DNA from: Virgibacillus_O xinjiangensis
Lineage (GTDB): Bacteria > Bacillota > Bacilli > Bacillales > Amphibacillaceae
NCBI RefSeq assembly: GCF_042643145.1
Contig: NZ_JBHRSA010000041.1
Span: 178,154 to 242,153 of the forward strand
Direction of reading: 5' to 3'
DNA: 64,000 nucleotides
Position 1 is the stretch's first letter; each line of letters opens with the position of its first letter. Made by a program: the position numbers and the translations under genes. Positions 26,218 through 34,162 of the stretch are shown here, piece after piece. The notes under the pieces were generated by a model. That model searched no databases and was not told the DNA's origin. It was given only the letters and a program-made list of their open reading frames with translations.

Positions 26218-26874
26218 TTAATCCCGAGTGAAATTCGGATTCTCTTTCAGTTTGGCTTTGTCATGCAGTTTCTTTTCCGCATATTTCCCAATGATCCAGA
26301 ACAGTCCAATACAAACGATCACCACAATGGTCTTCACCGGGTTCTTGGCAAATTCCATAATATTGGACCCGACATAGGCAATGGAGAAAATCATGACTGC
26401 CTTCCCCATCATAACGGCAAGTATGAACTGATAGATGCTTACTTTGGATAAACCGGCGACCACATTGATGACCGCTGAAGGAGAGAAAGGGAAACAGAGC
26501 AGGAGGAACAGCGGGCCGAAGCCGTGGCGCTCTACCCAGGTCGTTACCTTTCTCACCTGATGATTTTCCCGGAACTTTCTCACCCACCTTCTGTCGCTGA
26601 GTCTGCGGACGACTAGAAAAATGATGACAGCCCCACTGCAGGCTCCAAGCCAAGAAAGCAGAAAACCTTCCAGCAGGCCATACGCAGCGGCGTTCGCAAA
26701 TACGAAAACCACTAGGGGAAGAAATGGCAGGAAAGCTTCAATGAATGGCAGGAAGAACCCGGGGAGGGGCCCCAGACTTTCATATTCGCTCAACAGCTGC
26801 AGAATAAAAGCTTCAAAACCTTCCTCTTCGATTTCGGTTTGCCAGTCTGATAGTACGGTACCCAGTAAATGCAT
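26218..26874 (-). CDS. yhjE: YhjE, TVP38/TMEM64 (SNARE-associated, DedA-like)
   Basis: About 218 residues with five or six membrane segments. The family core is visible: PFIEAFLPFLPLVVFVFANA, the re-entrant GFLLSWLGACSGAVI, and LCFPFSPSAVINVVAGLS (the F/SP-hairpin typical of VTT domains), with a basic C-tail. DedA/VTT proteins act in lipid translocation or membrane homeostasis. The ATG at 26874 is placed 10 nt after GAGGAG; upstream starts lie before this site. Same strand as sipV, 58 nt away. Confidence 0.88.
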   Translation of the reverse strand: MHLLGTVLSDWQTEIEEEGFEAFILQLLSEYESLGPLPGFFLPFIEAFLPFLPLVVFVFANAAAYGLLEGFLLSWLGACSGAVIIFLVVRRLSDRRWVRKFRENHQVRKVTTWVERHGFGPLFLLLCFPFSPSAVINVVAGLSKVSIYQFILAVMMGKAVMIFSIAYVGSNIMEFAKNPVKTIVVIVCIGLFWIIGKYAEKKLHDKAKLKENPNFTRD

Positions 26875-27015
26875 GTAGTCCAAGCTCCTCATATGTATCA
26901 ATCAACTGTACACAAATTATTCCCTTTACACAGTTATTCTAAAATATGGTTTGTATAAAATAGCAGGAAAATCTGCCGCTTCCCTTCCATTTTACTAAAA
27001 GTTGATGAAACTTTG

Positions 27016-27045
27016 TTGTATTTTCCTCTGCATTTGGCATATAAT
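27016..27045 (+). promoter_or_regulatory. promoter of yhjD
   Basis: TTGTAT, 18-nt spacer, TATAAT, ending 41 nt before the yhjD start. Confidence 0.6.
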
Positions 27046-27086
27046 ATAAAGCACTGGAACAAATGTTCTGTGTGGGAGGGTTATTC

Positions 27087-27476
27087 ATGCGATATCTTAC
27101 GGATGAGGAATTGCAGCTGGCCGGGCGCTTCCTGTTTCTTTCCATGGCTATTCTGGTCATTCGTCAGGATACGGCTCACATTCAGCAAGGGCCGTTCAAG
27201 ATAAAAGGCCCCTATCTCGACTTATTGCAGAATATGGAAACGGCTGCCTTAAAAGAACGACACCGACTGCGGAAGGAAATGCGCGAGAAAGGACTTCGGA
27301 TTGTCCGCCTCAACAAAAACGATTCCTTTTCCACTTTCCTCTTCATCTGTCGGGGGCATGAGGAAAAACGCAATTATTTCAATCCTGCCATCCGGATGAA
27401 GGTCGAGGCGATTGTACAAGAACTCATGGCTGCGGCTCTGCAACCAGATCAGCCGCATGCTTCTGCAAATACTTGA
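27087..27476 (+). CDS. yhjD: YhjD family protein
   Basis: 129-residue soluble, mainly helical protein of unknown function. The conserved pieces match B. subtilis YhjD: an N-terminal helix MRYLTDEELQLAGRFLFLSM, then GPFKIKGPYLDLLQNME, FSTFLFICRGHEEKRNYFNPAIR, and a C-terminal amphipathic helix. Start after GGGAGGG. Its last 53 nt overlap, tail to tail, the last 53 nt of comK on the other strand. Confidence 0.85.
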   Translation: MRYLTDEELQLAGRFLFLSMAILVIRQDTAHIQQGPFKIKGPYLDLLQNMETAALKERHRLRKEMREKGLRIVRLNKNDSFSTFLFICRGHEEKRNYFNPAIRMKVEAIVQELMAAALQPDQPHASANT

Positions 27477-27945
27477 TTCGCTGGTCCAACAGATAACGGA
27501 ACTGGGCCGTCCGCTGCACTTGATTGAGCATCGATCCGTAGGAAACCTTCAGCGTAATTTTCTTGCCATTATGAAAGATGATCTCAGTACTGTTATCCGG
27601 TATCCTGTTGATCTGGTCGATATGGGTGTGGGCAATCCATGAACACTTTGGATTAGCTGGTGAAGTTGTCGGGAAAAAATACATCCCGCAGGAAGGGTCG
27701 ACGGAAATGGGGGCCTTATGGGTAATACCGCAGATTTCCCGAGTACCGTCCTGTCTGCCTTTCAGACTGGAGCCAAGGTACTTGCAGGCGTCGTTCATTA
27801 ACCTGCTTGGCGAGTTATCGATAGCATACTCCATTTCTTCTTCAAGCACATAGGAATAAGTCTCTCCTTTTTTTATCGGGTTTGCTATGACTGCCATGGT
27901 CAATGGGGAGATTTCATAGGATGGGGTATAGAAGTCTTTATACAA
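27424..27945 (-). CDS. comK: competence transcription factor ComK
   Basis: About 173 residues, slightly shorter than B. subtilis ComK (192). Conserved segments: RLMNDACKYLGSSLKGRQDGT, the HKAPISVDPSCGMYFFPT core, SWIAHTHIDQI, and SYGSMLNQVQRTAQFRYLL. ComK activates the DNA-uptake genes by binding AT boxes. The TTG at 27945 is chosen because AAGGA lies 9 nt before it and because it makes the N-terminus equal in length to that of B. subtilis; the ATG at 27954 abuts the ribosome site. The shortening is at the C-terminus. Confidence 0.9.
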   Translation of the reverse strand: MYKDFYTPSYEISPLTMAVIANPIKKGETYSYVLEEEMEYAIDNSPSRLMNDACKYLGSSLKGRQDGTREICGITHKAPISVDPSCGMYFFPTTSPANPKCSWIAHTHIDQINRIPDNSTEIIFHNGKKITLKVSYGSMLNQVQRTAQFRYLLDQRIKYLQKHAADLVAEPQP

Positions 27946-28121
27946 TAGGATCATTCCTTTCCATGTAGGGAAAAGGAAGCGGCTACCACTAACCTATCAA
28001 ATTTTCAGATAAAAAGATAGTGAAACGAGCAAAATTTCATCTTTTTATTCTCCCGTTTCATGAAAATCAAATCCATATAAAAGTGGAAGCATCCATATGT
28101 ATGGATACTCCCCTTTTTGGC

Positions 28122-29660
28122 CTACTGTTTCACTTGGTCCCGCAAGTTTTTGCGGAGGATTTTCCCTGTTGTATTTTTCGGCAGCTCATCCAGAAACTCT
28201 ATTTCCGAAGGCACTTTATATCCGATCAGGTGCTGCCGGCAATACCCAGCCAATTCATCCGCTGTTACCGAGGAGTCATCAGAGACCACGAAAGCCATTA
28301 CCGCCTCGCCTGCTTCCGGGTGTGGAACACCGATGACAGCAGCTTCCGATACGTTGGGATGGGCATAGAGAACCTCTTCCACTTCCCTTGGATAGACATT
28401 ATAGCCGCCGACAAGAATCAATTCCTTCTTGCGATCGACAATATAGAAATAGCCCTCCTCATCCATCCGGGCCATATCTCCTGTATAAAGCCAGCCATCC
28501 TTCAAGGCGGATGCCGTTTCATCCGGCAAATTATAATAACCTTTCATGACGTTCGGACCTGTTACCGCAAGCTCACCCACCTCTCCAATAGGAAGCTCTT
28601 CTCCAAATTCGTCCACCACTTTATTTTCCACATTCAGGATACTCTGGCCGATAGACCCTGCCTTCCTCGGTCGATCCAGTGGGTTGAAACACGTGACAGG
28701 AGATGCTTCAGACAATCCGTATCCTTCTGAAATTTGGACATCAAATGTCTCTTCAAATGCCTCGAGCAGGGATACAGGCATGGCGGCACCTCCTGAGATG
28801 CACAGCCGGATGTTGGCAAACTCTCCCTGAGATTCCCCACTCTGCAGCAAATAGTTGTACATCGTCGGAACGCCTGCAAATACAGTTGCCTGATGATCCT
28901 TTGCTATACGGAAAACCTCACTGGGGGAGAATTTCGGCAGAATTAAAACCGTACCACCATTCATCAGAGGAGCATTCAATGCTACAGTCAAGCAGAATAC
29001 ATGGAACATCGGGAGGGCGGCAATCACGCGGTCTTCGCCATTGATCGCCAGGTAATCAGCAACGTCTTTGGCATTGGAGTAAATATTTCGATGGGTCAGC
29101 ATGGCTCCTTTTGGTTTCCCAGTTGTTCCGGAGGTGTACAAGATGATTGCCGTTTCATCATCCTTCCATTCTGCTGGATTCCAACCAGGGCTGCCTGCCT
29201 GAACAAGATCCGTGAAAGAATGAAGCTTGGGACCTAGGATATGATCCTCCAGAGATGATGATCCTGCCCCGCTGTCACAAGAGATATAATTCCTGACTCC
29301 GGGGAGCTGTTCATGGATGGCAGCAAATTTCTCCAGCAGCACATCCATCGTAATGACGGCTTTGACGTCTCCATCGTTGAGAATATAGTTCATTTCATTG
29401 GCCATATACAACGGGTTGATCGGAATGACCACAGCACCGAGTCTCAAAGCTCCGTACAATCCGATGACATAGTAAGGACTGTTGCCGACTACCAGTGCAA
29501 TATGGTCCCCTTTCTTCAAGCCCATACCTGTCAGGCTCGAGGCAAATTTCTGTACGGATCTTTCCAATTCCATATACGACGTCTGCTTGTCCTCAAAAAC
29601 ATAAGCTGTTTTTTCCGGCTGGCTTTGTGCGGTTACCGCTAACTGTTCCGTGATATTCAT
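28122..29660 (-). CDS. lcfA: long-chain acyl-CoA synthetase
   Basis: 512-residue ANL-superfamily AMP-forming ligase activating fatty acids to acyl-CoA. P-loop ILYTSGTTGKPKGAMLTH (near residue 163), YGLSEASP, the hinge YTGDMARMDEEGYFYIVDRKKE, and the catalytic Lys in PKNTTGKILRK at the C-terminus. It corresponds to B. subtilis YhfL/LcfB and keeps its neighbours lplJ and yhfI. The ATG at 29660 follows AAGGAGG; a GTG two codons earlier abuts it. A FadR operator, a sigma-A promoter and a cre site lie upstream. Confidence 0.93.
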   Translation of the reverse strand: MNITEQLAVTAQSQPEKTAYVFEDKQTSYMELERSVQKFASSLTGMGLKKGDHIALVVGNSPYYVIGLYGALRLGAVVIPINPLYMANEMNYILNDGDVKAVITMDVLLEKFAAIHEQLPGVRNYISCDSGAGSSSLEDHILGPKLHSFTDLVQAGSPGWNPAEWKDDETAIILYTSGTTGKPKGAMLTHRNIYSNAKDVADYLAINGEDRVIAALPMFHVFCLTVALNAPLMNGGTVLILPKFSPSEVFRIAKDHQATVFAGVPTMYNYLLQSGESQGEFANIRLCISGGAAMPVSLLEAFEETFDVQISEGYGLSEASPVTCFNPLDRPRKAGSIGQSILNVENKVVDEFGEELPIGEVGELAVTGPNVMKGYYNLPDETASALKDGWLYTGDMARMDEEGYFYIVDRKKELILVGGYNVYPREVEEVLYAHPNVSEAAVIGVPHPEAGEAVMAFVVSDDSSVTADELAGYCRQHLIGYKVPSEIEFLDELPKNTTGKILRKNLRDQVKQ

Positions 29661-29676
29661 GAACACCCTCCTTATA

Positions 29677-29694
29677 TGAATGAATAGTCATTCA
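29677..29694. promoter_or_regulatory. FadR operator
   Basis: TGAATGAATAGTCATTCA, an almost perfect dyad identical in form to the B. subtilis FadR (TetR-type) consensus, 17-34 nt upstream of the lcfA start codon. FadR represses fatty-acid degradation genes and is released by long-chain acyl-CoA. Confidence 0.88.
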
Positions 29695-29783
29695 TTTCTA
29701 TGTAAAAGTCTGCCTCGGTCCTATCGAAGCAAACCTTCCATATAAAACGCCGATTTGAATGTTTATTATTTTCTTACAATTGG

Positions 29784-29812
29784 ATTATAAAAGAAAGCCC
29801 GGCATATTGCAA
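29784..29812 (-). promoter_or_regulatory. sigma-A promoter of lcfA
   Basis: On the minus strand TTGCAA, 17-nt spacer, TATAAT; expected start near 29777, giving a ~115-nt leader that contains the FadR operator. Confidence 0.8.
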
Positions 29813-29813
29813 T

Positions 29814-29827
29814 AGTAAGCGCTAACA
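29814..29827. promoter_or_regulatory. CcpA cre site
   Basis: AGTAAGCGCTAACA, one or two bases from the consensus TGTAAGCGYTWACA, directly upstream of the -35 element of the lcfA promoter. Confidence 0.7.
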
Positions 29828-29948
29828 TTTTTTGTATAAGCAGCACAACCGCCAGGAATTGATGGTCTTCCTGACGGTTTTGTCGGTAGCATAAAAATGT
29901 AATCATTATTGTACCAAGGTGGATTTCCGGGTCCCTGCCTTCTCTCTC

Positions 29949-30944
29949 TTAATAAATCAGACTGAGAAAATCCTCTTTGGTGATTTTTCCGAGATAATGG
30001 GATACATCCACATCAGCTAGTGCTTCTTCAAGTGCCTTGCGCTCGTGGCGTGTACCAGTCACCGCATCTTCCAATTCGGAAATGCTGCCCATGCCGAAGA
30101 AGTCTCCATAAATCTTGCAATTCTCTATGATGCCTTTTTTGACATCCAAACGGACATCAACGAAACCTGCAGGGAATTTATGCGTCTCGCGCACATTATA
30201 TGCCGGGGATTTGCCATAATTCCATTCCCACTTCTGGTATCTCTCTTCTGAGATCTTATGGATATTCTTCCAGTCTTCGTCGGTCAGTTCATATTGCGGC
30301 ACATCCTTCACATCATCTACATCGAACACATGACGCAGAATCAGTTCCTTGAACTCATTCATGGTGATTTTCTCATCCAGGTATTCGGAAATATTCGCTA
30401 CACGGCTGCGGATGGACTTGATTCCCTTCGACTCGATCTTTTCCTTTCTGACGTTCAAGGCTTCCACTACATTTTCTATTTCCGAATCCAACATCAGTGT
30501 GCCGTGGCTGAACATCCGTCCACGAGTAGAGAACATCGCATTCCCGGAAATCTTGCGTCCTTCTACAGCAAGGTCGTTGCGGCCCTGCATCTCTGCAGGA
30601 ACTCCGAGTTTATTTAAGGCATCTACGATTGGCTGGGTGAACTTCTGGAAGTTTTGGAAGCTTTCACCATCATCTTTCGTGATGAAGCTGAAATTCAAGT
30701 TCTGTTCATCATGATAGACGGCTCCACCGCCAGAGAGTCTCCGGACAACCTTGATTCCGTTTTTCTCCACATAGTCGGTGTTGATTTCCTCCACGGAGTT
30801 CTGGTTCCTGCCGATAATGATGGATGGCTTGTTCACATAGAACAGCAGGTATGTATCCTTTTCGCCGAAGTTTTCCAAAATATATTCTTCAATAGCCAAA
30901 TTGATCATTGGATCTGTAATTCCCTGGTTGTCGATAAACTTCAA
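29949..30944 (-). CDS. lplJ: lipoate-protein ligase LplJ
   Basis: 331 residues. LplJ attaches lipoate (scavenged) to lipoyl domains or GcvH. Conserved parts: NLAIEEYILENF, PSIIIGRNQNSVEEIN, the VRRLSGGGAVYHD loop, NDLAVEGRKISGNA with the catalytic Lys, and a C-terminal accessory domain (ISEERYQKWEWNYGKSP). The TTG at 30944 is the start: AGGAGGAAGG is ideally placed and the protein then begins at the same point as B. subtilis LplJ. It is downstream of yhfI but has its own promoter. Confidence 0.95.
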   Translation of the reverse strand: MKFIDNQGITDPMINLAIEEYILENFGEKDTYLLFYVNKPSIIIGRNQNSVEEINTDYVEKNGIKVVRRLSGGGAVYHDEQNLNFSFITKDDGESFQNFQKFTQPIVDALNKLGVPAEMQGRNDLAVEGRKISGNAMFSTRGRMFSHGTLMLDSEIENVVEALNVRKEKIESKGIKSIRSRVANISEYLDEKITMNEFKELILRHVFDVDDVKDVPQYELTDEDWKNIHKISEERYQKWEWNYGKSPAYNVRETHKFPAGFVDVRLDVKKGIIENCKIYGDFFGMGSISELEDAVTGTRHERKALEEALADVDVSHYLGKITKEDFLSLIY

Positions 30945-30979
30945 GTTTCCTTCCTCCTCTTCAATCATGCTCCATTTTC

Positions 30980-31008
30980 AGTGTAAGTTAAAAGTCCTGC
31001 ATAATCAA
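30980..31008 (-). promoter_or_regulatory. promoter of lplJ
   Basis: On the minus strand TTGATT, 17-nt spacer, TACACT, 36 nt before the TTG start. Confidence 0.6.
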
Positions 31009-31018
31009 AGATAATCCC

Positions 31019-31750
31019 TCAGTTTTCCCACACGCGGCCTTCGTACGCCAAGCCTGTGCCACCATTGAAAACCTCCTCTGCTTCCCGTACCAGCTGTTCA
31101 TTGTCACCGTATTGCGGAAGGTGGCTCAGCATCAGTTCCCGGACACCGGCTGCTTCTGCAATCTGTCCTCCCTCTCTACTTGTCATATGTCCTGCTTTCG
31201 TCCCATCCTGGCCTGCGTAAAAATTGCAATCCGTGATCAGAAGATCTGCATTTCGTGCAAAATCTACCCATTCCTGCTGATAGCTTGTGTCTGCGGTATA
31301 TACCAGGACACTCTCCCCATCACTGATTCTCATGCCATAGCATGGAACAGGATGTACGGATTTTTGGAAACTGATACGGAACGGACCTGCCTCTAGGATC
31401 CCCGAAGGCTCATAAGGGACACCTTCCGTATACTCATGGGTCAATGAATCGAACCCTTCTTTATCTTCCATATGGCCATATATCGGCAGGACATCCTGCG
31501 CACCTGTCACAAACGACTGGACAAGGCGTGAATATTGCAGGACACCGATATCTGCAATATGGTCCTGGTGATAATGGGAAAGGATGACTGCATCCAGCTG
31601 ATCCAGTTGCTTGTACTTCTGCAGTTTGGATAAAGAACCGCTGCCTGCATCCATCAACAGGGAGTATCCGTCTTTTTCCAACAAGTAGGAAGATGTCGCT
31701 CCATCCGGTGCTGGATAACCTCCCCAATAACCGATAACCGTCAATTTCAT
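31019..31750 (-). CDS. yhfI: metallo-beta-lactamase fold hydrolase YhfI
   Basis: 243-residue MBL-fold protein. The zinc motif is HYHQDHIAD (residues ~60-68) with further ligands in SVHP, YTADTSYQ, ITDCNF and SHLPQYGD. The sequence (GYWGGYPAPDGATSSYLLE at the start) is the YhfI group, related to tRNase Z/RNase-like MBL proteins; no substrate is established. It is divergent from yhfH and upstream of lplJ, as in B. subtilis. Confidence 0.9.
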   Translation of the reverse strand: MKLTVIGYWGGYPAPDGATSSYLLEKDGYSLLMDAGSGSLSKLQKYKQLDQLDAVILSHYHQDHIADIGVLQYSRLVQSFVTGAQDVLPIYGHMEDKEGFDSLTHEYTEGVPYEPSGILEAGPFRISFQKSVHPVPCYGMRISDGESVLVYTADTSYQQEWVDFARNADLLITDCNFYAGQDGTKAGHMTSREGGQIAEAAGVRELMLSHLPQYGDNEQLVREAEEVFNGGTGLAYEGRVWEN

Positions 31751-31778
31751 GAAAAATCACTCCATTTTTTAAAATTTG

Positions 31779-31821
31779 TTGTAACACAGTGTTGACACAG
31801 TGAATACTGTTATATTACAAT
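31779..31821. promoter_or_regulatory. yhfH promoter within a long imperfect dyad
   Basis: TTGACA (31792-31797), 18-nt spacer, TACAAT (31816-31821). The promoter is bracketed by inverted arms TTGTAACACAGT (31779-31790) and ACTGTTATATTACAA (31806-31820), so a repressor could cover it. Confidence 0.55.
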
Positions 31822-31851
31822 GAGAACAACCACTTAAAGGAGAGGATGCAC

Positions 31852-31980
31852 ATGCAAAACGTAATCGAATTTTTCAGAACGTTGCCTAAAAAGAAATGTA
31901 AAGAATGCGGTAATGATATCATTGAGAAAGCTGATTGCTACGGAAACTTATGTGACGAATGTGACCATCCAGCCAGATAA
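31852..31980 (+). CDS. yhfH: YhfH family small Cys-rich protein
   Basis: A 42-residue protein: MQNVIEFFRTLPKKKCKECG, then an acidic middle and CDECDHPAR. Two CxxC-type pairs (CKEC and CDEC) form a probable zinc ribbon, as in the YhfH family. It lies divergent from yhfI, the same arrangement as in B. subtilis. AAAGGAGAGG is 6-9 nt before the chosen ATG; a second in-frame ATG two codons earlier sits too close. A factor-independent terminator follows. Confidence 0.85.
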   Translation: MQNVIEFFRTLPKKKCKECGNDIIEKADCYGNLCDECDHPAR

Positions 31981-32043
31981 TAGAAAATTGAGCAATAAAT
32001 TCATGCAATAACTACACTGTACTATAACAAATACCAAAATTCT

Positions 32044-32073
32044 ACCGGCAGCTCCATTGGCTGCCGTATTTTT
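32044..32073 (+). terminator. terminator of yhfH
   Basis: Stem CGGCAGC(C) / GGCTGCCG, 6-nt loop, then TATTTTT. Confidence 0.85.
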
Positions 32074-32125
32074 ATGGACTCATTACAGACTGTTGTCTAT
32101 GGGAATCCTGGCTATTCAGAAAATA

Positions 32126-32155
32126 TTACCGTTCTATTTTCTTTTATATTATAAT
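32126..32155 (+). promoter_or_regulatory. promoter of pepF
   Basis: TTACCG, 18-nt spacer, perfect TATAAT; 38 nt before the pepF start. Confidence 0.55.
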
Positions 32156-32193
32156 AATTAGCGTATCGAAATGACGTAGAAAGGGGTTTTTGC

Positions 32194-34005
32194 ATGTCAT
32201 CTACTACTGGGAGAAAGACGCGCAATGAGATACCAAAGGAAGAGACGTGGGATTTGACTGATCTCTTTTCCAATCAGGAGGAATGGGAAAAGGAATTGCA
32301 GGCGATCCAGGAAGACGTTACCCATGTGACGACATATAAAGGAAAGCTGACAGCTGATGCAAACACGCTTCTTGAGGCTCTGCAGGCACAAGAGAAATTC
32401 GAACAACGCGTCATCCGCGTGGCGACCCATGCCAACCTTCGTGCCAATGCGGATGGTTCAGACCCCGACAACCAGCGGGACTCTGCCTTAGTCGGTGCAG
32501 CTATGGCGGAAATCGGTTCCAAGCTTTCCTTCATTCGCTCTGAACTTCTCGAACTTTCAAAGGAAACGATGGAAGAGTATCTTACCAAGCAGCCAAAATT
32601 AGAAACCTACCGAAAAGTGCTCGAGGATATTGCGGAAGAAAGACCCTACTCACTTGCACCAGCCATTGAAGAAACTTTAGCAGCCTTGAGTGAAGTACAT
32701 AACGCTCCGTATACAATCTACCAACGCAGCAAATCATCGGACATGGTCTTCGATTCGATCACCGACGAAAATGGAAACGAACAGCCGATGTCGGCAGCCC
32801 TCTATGAGGACCGCTATGAGTTCACTCCAGACACGACGGAGCGCCGGAATGCCTATGACTCTTTCATTAAGACACTGAATCAATATAAGCATACCTTCGC
32901 CGCTACCTATGCAACAGAGGTGTCAAAAGAAGTGACAATGGCCCGGCTGCGCGGCTATGATTCTGTCACGGACATGCTGCTTCATCCCCAGCAAGTAACA
33001 AAGGAGATGTACCATAATCAGCTGGACGTCATCCAGAAGGAATTAGCACCGCACATGCGGCGTTTTGCAAAGTTGAAGCAGGAGAAATTGGGATTGGATG
33101 AGATGCGGATTCCAGACCTGAAAGCACCGCTGGATCCTGAATTCAATCCGAAGACTACGTATGAGGAAGCTGCCGCCACGATTACAGAGGCATTGGAGGT
33201 TATGGGACCGGAATATCTCGATATCATGAAACGAGGAATCAATGAGCGCTGGGTAGACCGCTCCGACAATATAGGGAAAGCAACCGGAGCTTTCTGTTCC
33301 AGTCCCTATGGAGTACATCCATATATATTGATTACTTGGACAGACACCATGCGCGGAGCATTCGTACTGGCACATGAGCTTGGACATGCCGGACACTTTT
33401 ATCTTGCCGGCCAGAATCAGACCTTGCTCAACACAAGGGCTTCCACCTACTTTATCGAAGCTCCATCCACGATGAACGAACTGCTGCTTGCCGACCACCT
33501 CCTCACCAAGACGAATGATCGGCGGATGAAACGCTGGGTAATCACTCAATTATTGGGAACCTACTACCACAACTTTGTCACCCATCTGCTTGAGGGTGAA
33601 TTCCAACGAAGGGTATATGACCTGGCGGAAAAAGGAACACCATTGACTGCAGCTGTATTATCACAGCAAAAACAAGAAGCCTTGGAAAACTTCTGGGGCG
33701 ATGCAGTAACCTTGGATGAAGGAGCAGGCCTGACATGGATGCGCCAGCCGCATTATTATATGGGATTGTATCCTTACACCTATTCTGCCGGATTGACTAT
33801 CTCTACAGCGATGACCAAGAAGGTCAGGGAAGAAGGAAAGCCCGCCGTCGACCGCTGGTTGGATGTCCTGAAAGCGGGCGGGACCAAGAAACCGCTCGAC
33901 CTGGCAAGACAAGCAGGCGTTGACATGTCCAACACCGATGCCATTAAAGAAGCCGTTGCCTATGTCGGCTCCCTTGTAGATCAGCTGGAGGAAAGCTATC
34001 GATAA
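32194..34005 (+). CDS. pepF: oligoendopeptidase F
   Basis: 603-residue M3B zinc metallopeptidase that trims peptides of roughly 7-17 residues in the cytosol. N-terminal ETWDLTDLFSNQEEWEKEL is the family's opening; the active site is LAHELGHAGHF with the third zinc ligand Glu about 25 residues later in IEAPSTMNELL. Length is typical. Single-gene unit with its own promoter and terminator; ribosome site AGAAAGGGG. Its B. subtilis counterparts (YjbG, YhfN group) lie elsewhere, so position gives little functional help. Confidence 0.95.
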   Translation: MSSTTGRKTRNEIPKEETWDLTDLFSNQEEWEKELQAIQEDVTHVTTYKGKLTADANTLLEALQAQEKFEQRVIRVATHANLRANADGSDPDNQRDSALVGAAMAEIGSKLSFIRSELLELSKETMEEYLTKQPKLETYRKVLEDIAEERPYSLAPAIEETLAALSEVHNAPYTIYQRSKSSDMVFDSITDENGNEQPMSAALYEDRYEFTPDTTERRNAYDSFIKTLNQYKHTFAATYATEVSKEVTMARLRGYDSVTDMLLHPQQVTKEMYHNQLDVIQKELAPHMRRFAKLKQEKLGLDEMRIPDLKAPLDPEFNPKTTYEEAAATITEALEVMGPEYLDIMKRGINERWVDRSDNIGKATGAFCSSPYGVHPYILITWTDTMRGAFVLAHELGHAGHFYLAGQNQTLLNTRASTYFIEAPSTMNELLLADHLLTKTNDRRMKRWVITQLLGTYYHNFVTHLLEGEFQRRVYDLAEKGTPLTAAVLSQQKQEALENFWGDAVTLDEGAGLTWMRQPHYYMGLYPYTYSAGLTISTAMTKKVREEGKPAVDRWLDVLKAGGTKKPLDLARQAGVDMSNTDAIKEAVAYVGSLVDQLEESYR

Positions 34006-34091
34006 AACTGAGCTCCGGCTGATTTCCTGCCCGTGCTGCCGTCACGTGCAGGTCCCACAGGAATGCACAGATGGGGCTATGGTATAGACAC

Positions 34092-34135
34092 AACAAAGCA
34101 TACCAATCCATGTTGATTGGTATGCTTTGTTTTTG
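34092..34135 (+). terminator. terminator of pepF
   Basis: A 17-bp stem (AACAAAGCATACCAATC with complement at 34115-34131) followed by TTTTTG. Confidence 0.92.
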
Positions 34136-34162
34136 TTGAATTTAATATTTACATAACAACAA

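Noticed and set aside
28031..28046. ComK box upstream of comK (AAAA and TTTT tracts)
   Set aside because: The tracts are separated by 7 rather than 5 bases and a second half at the right distance is not visible, so autoregulation cannot be claimed from sequence.
28020..28730. Plus-strand frame over the 3' part of lcfA
   Set aside because: It is antisense to the conserved ANL C-terminal domain and encodes no recognisable protein.
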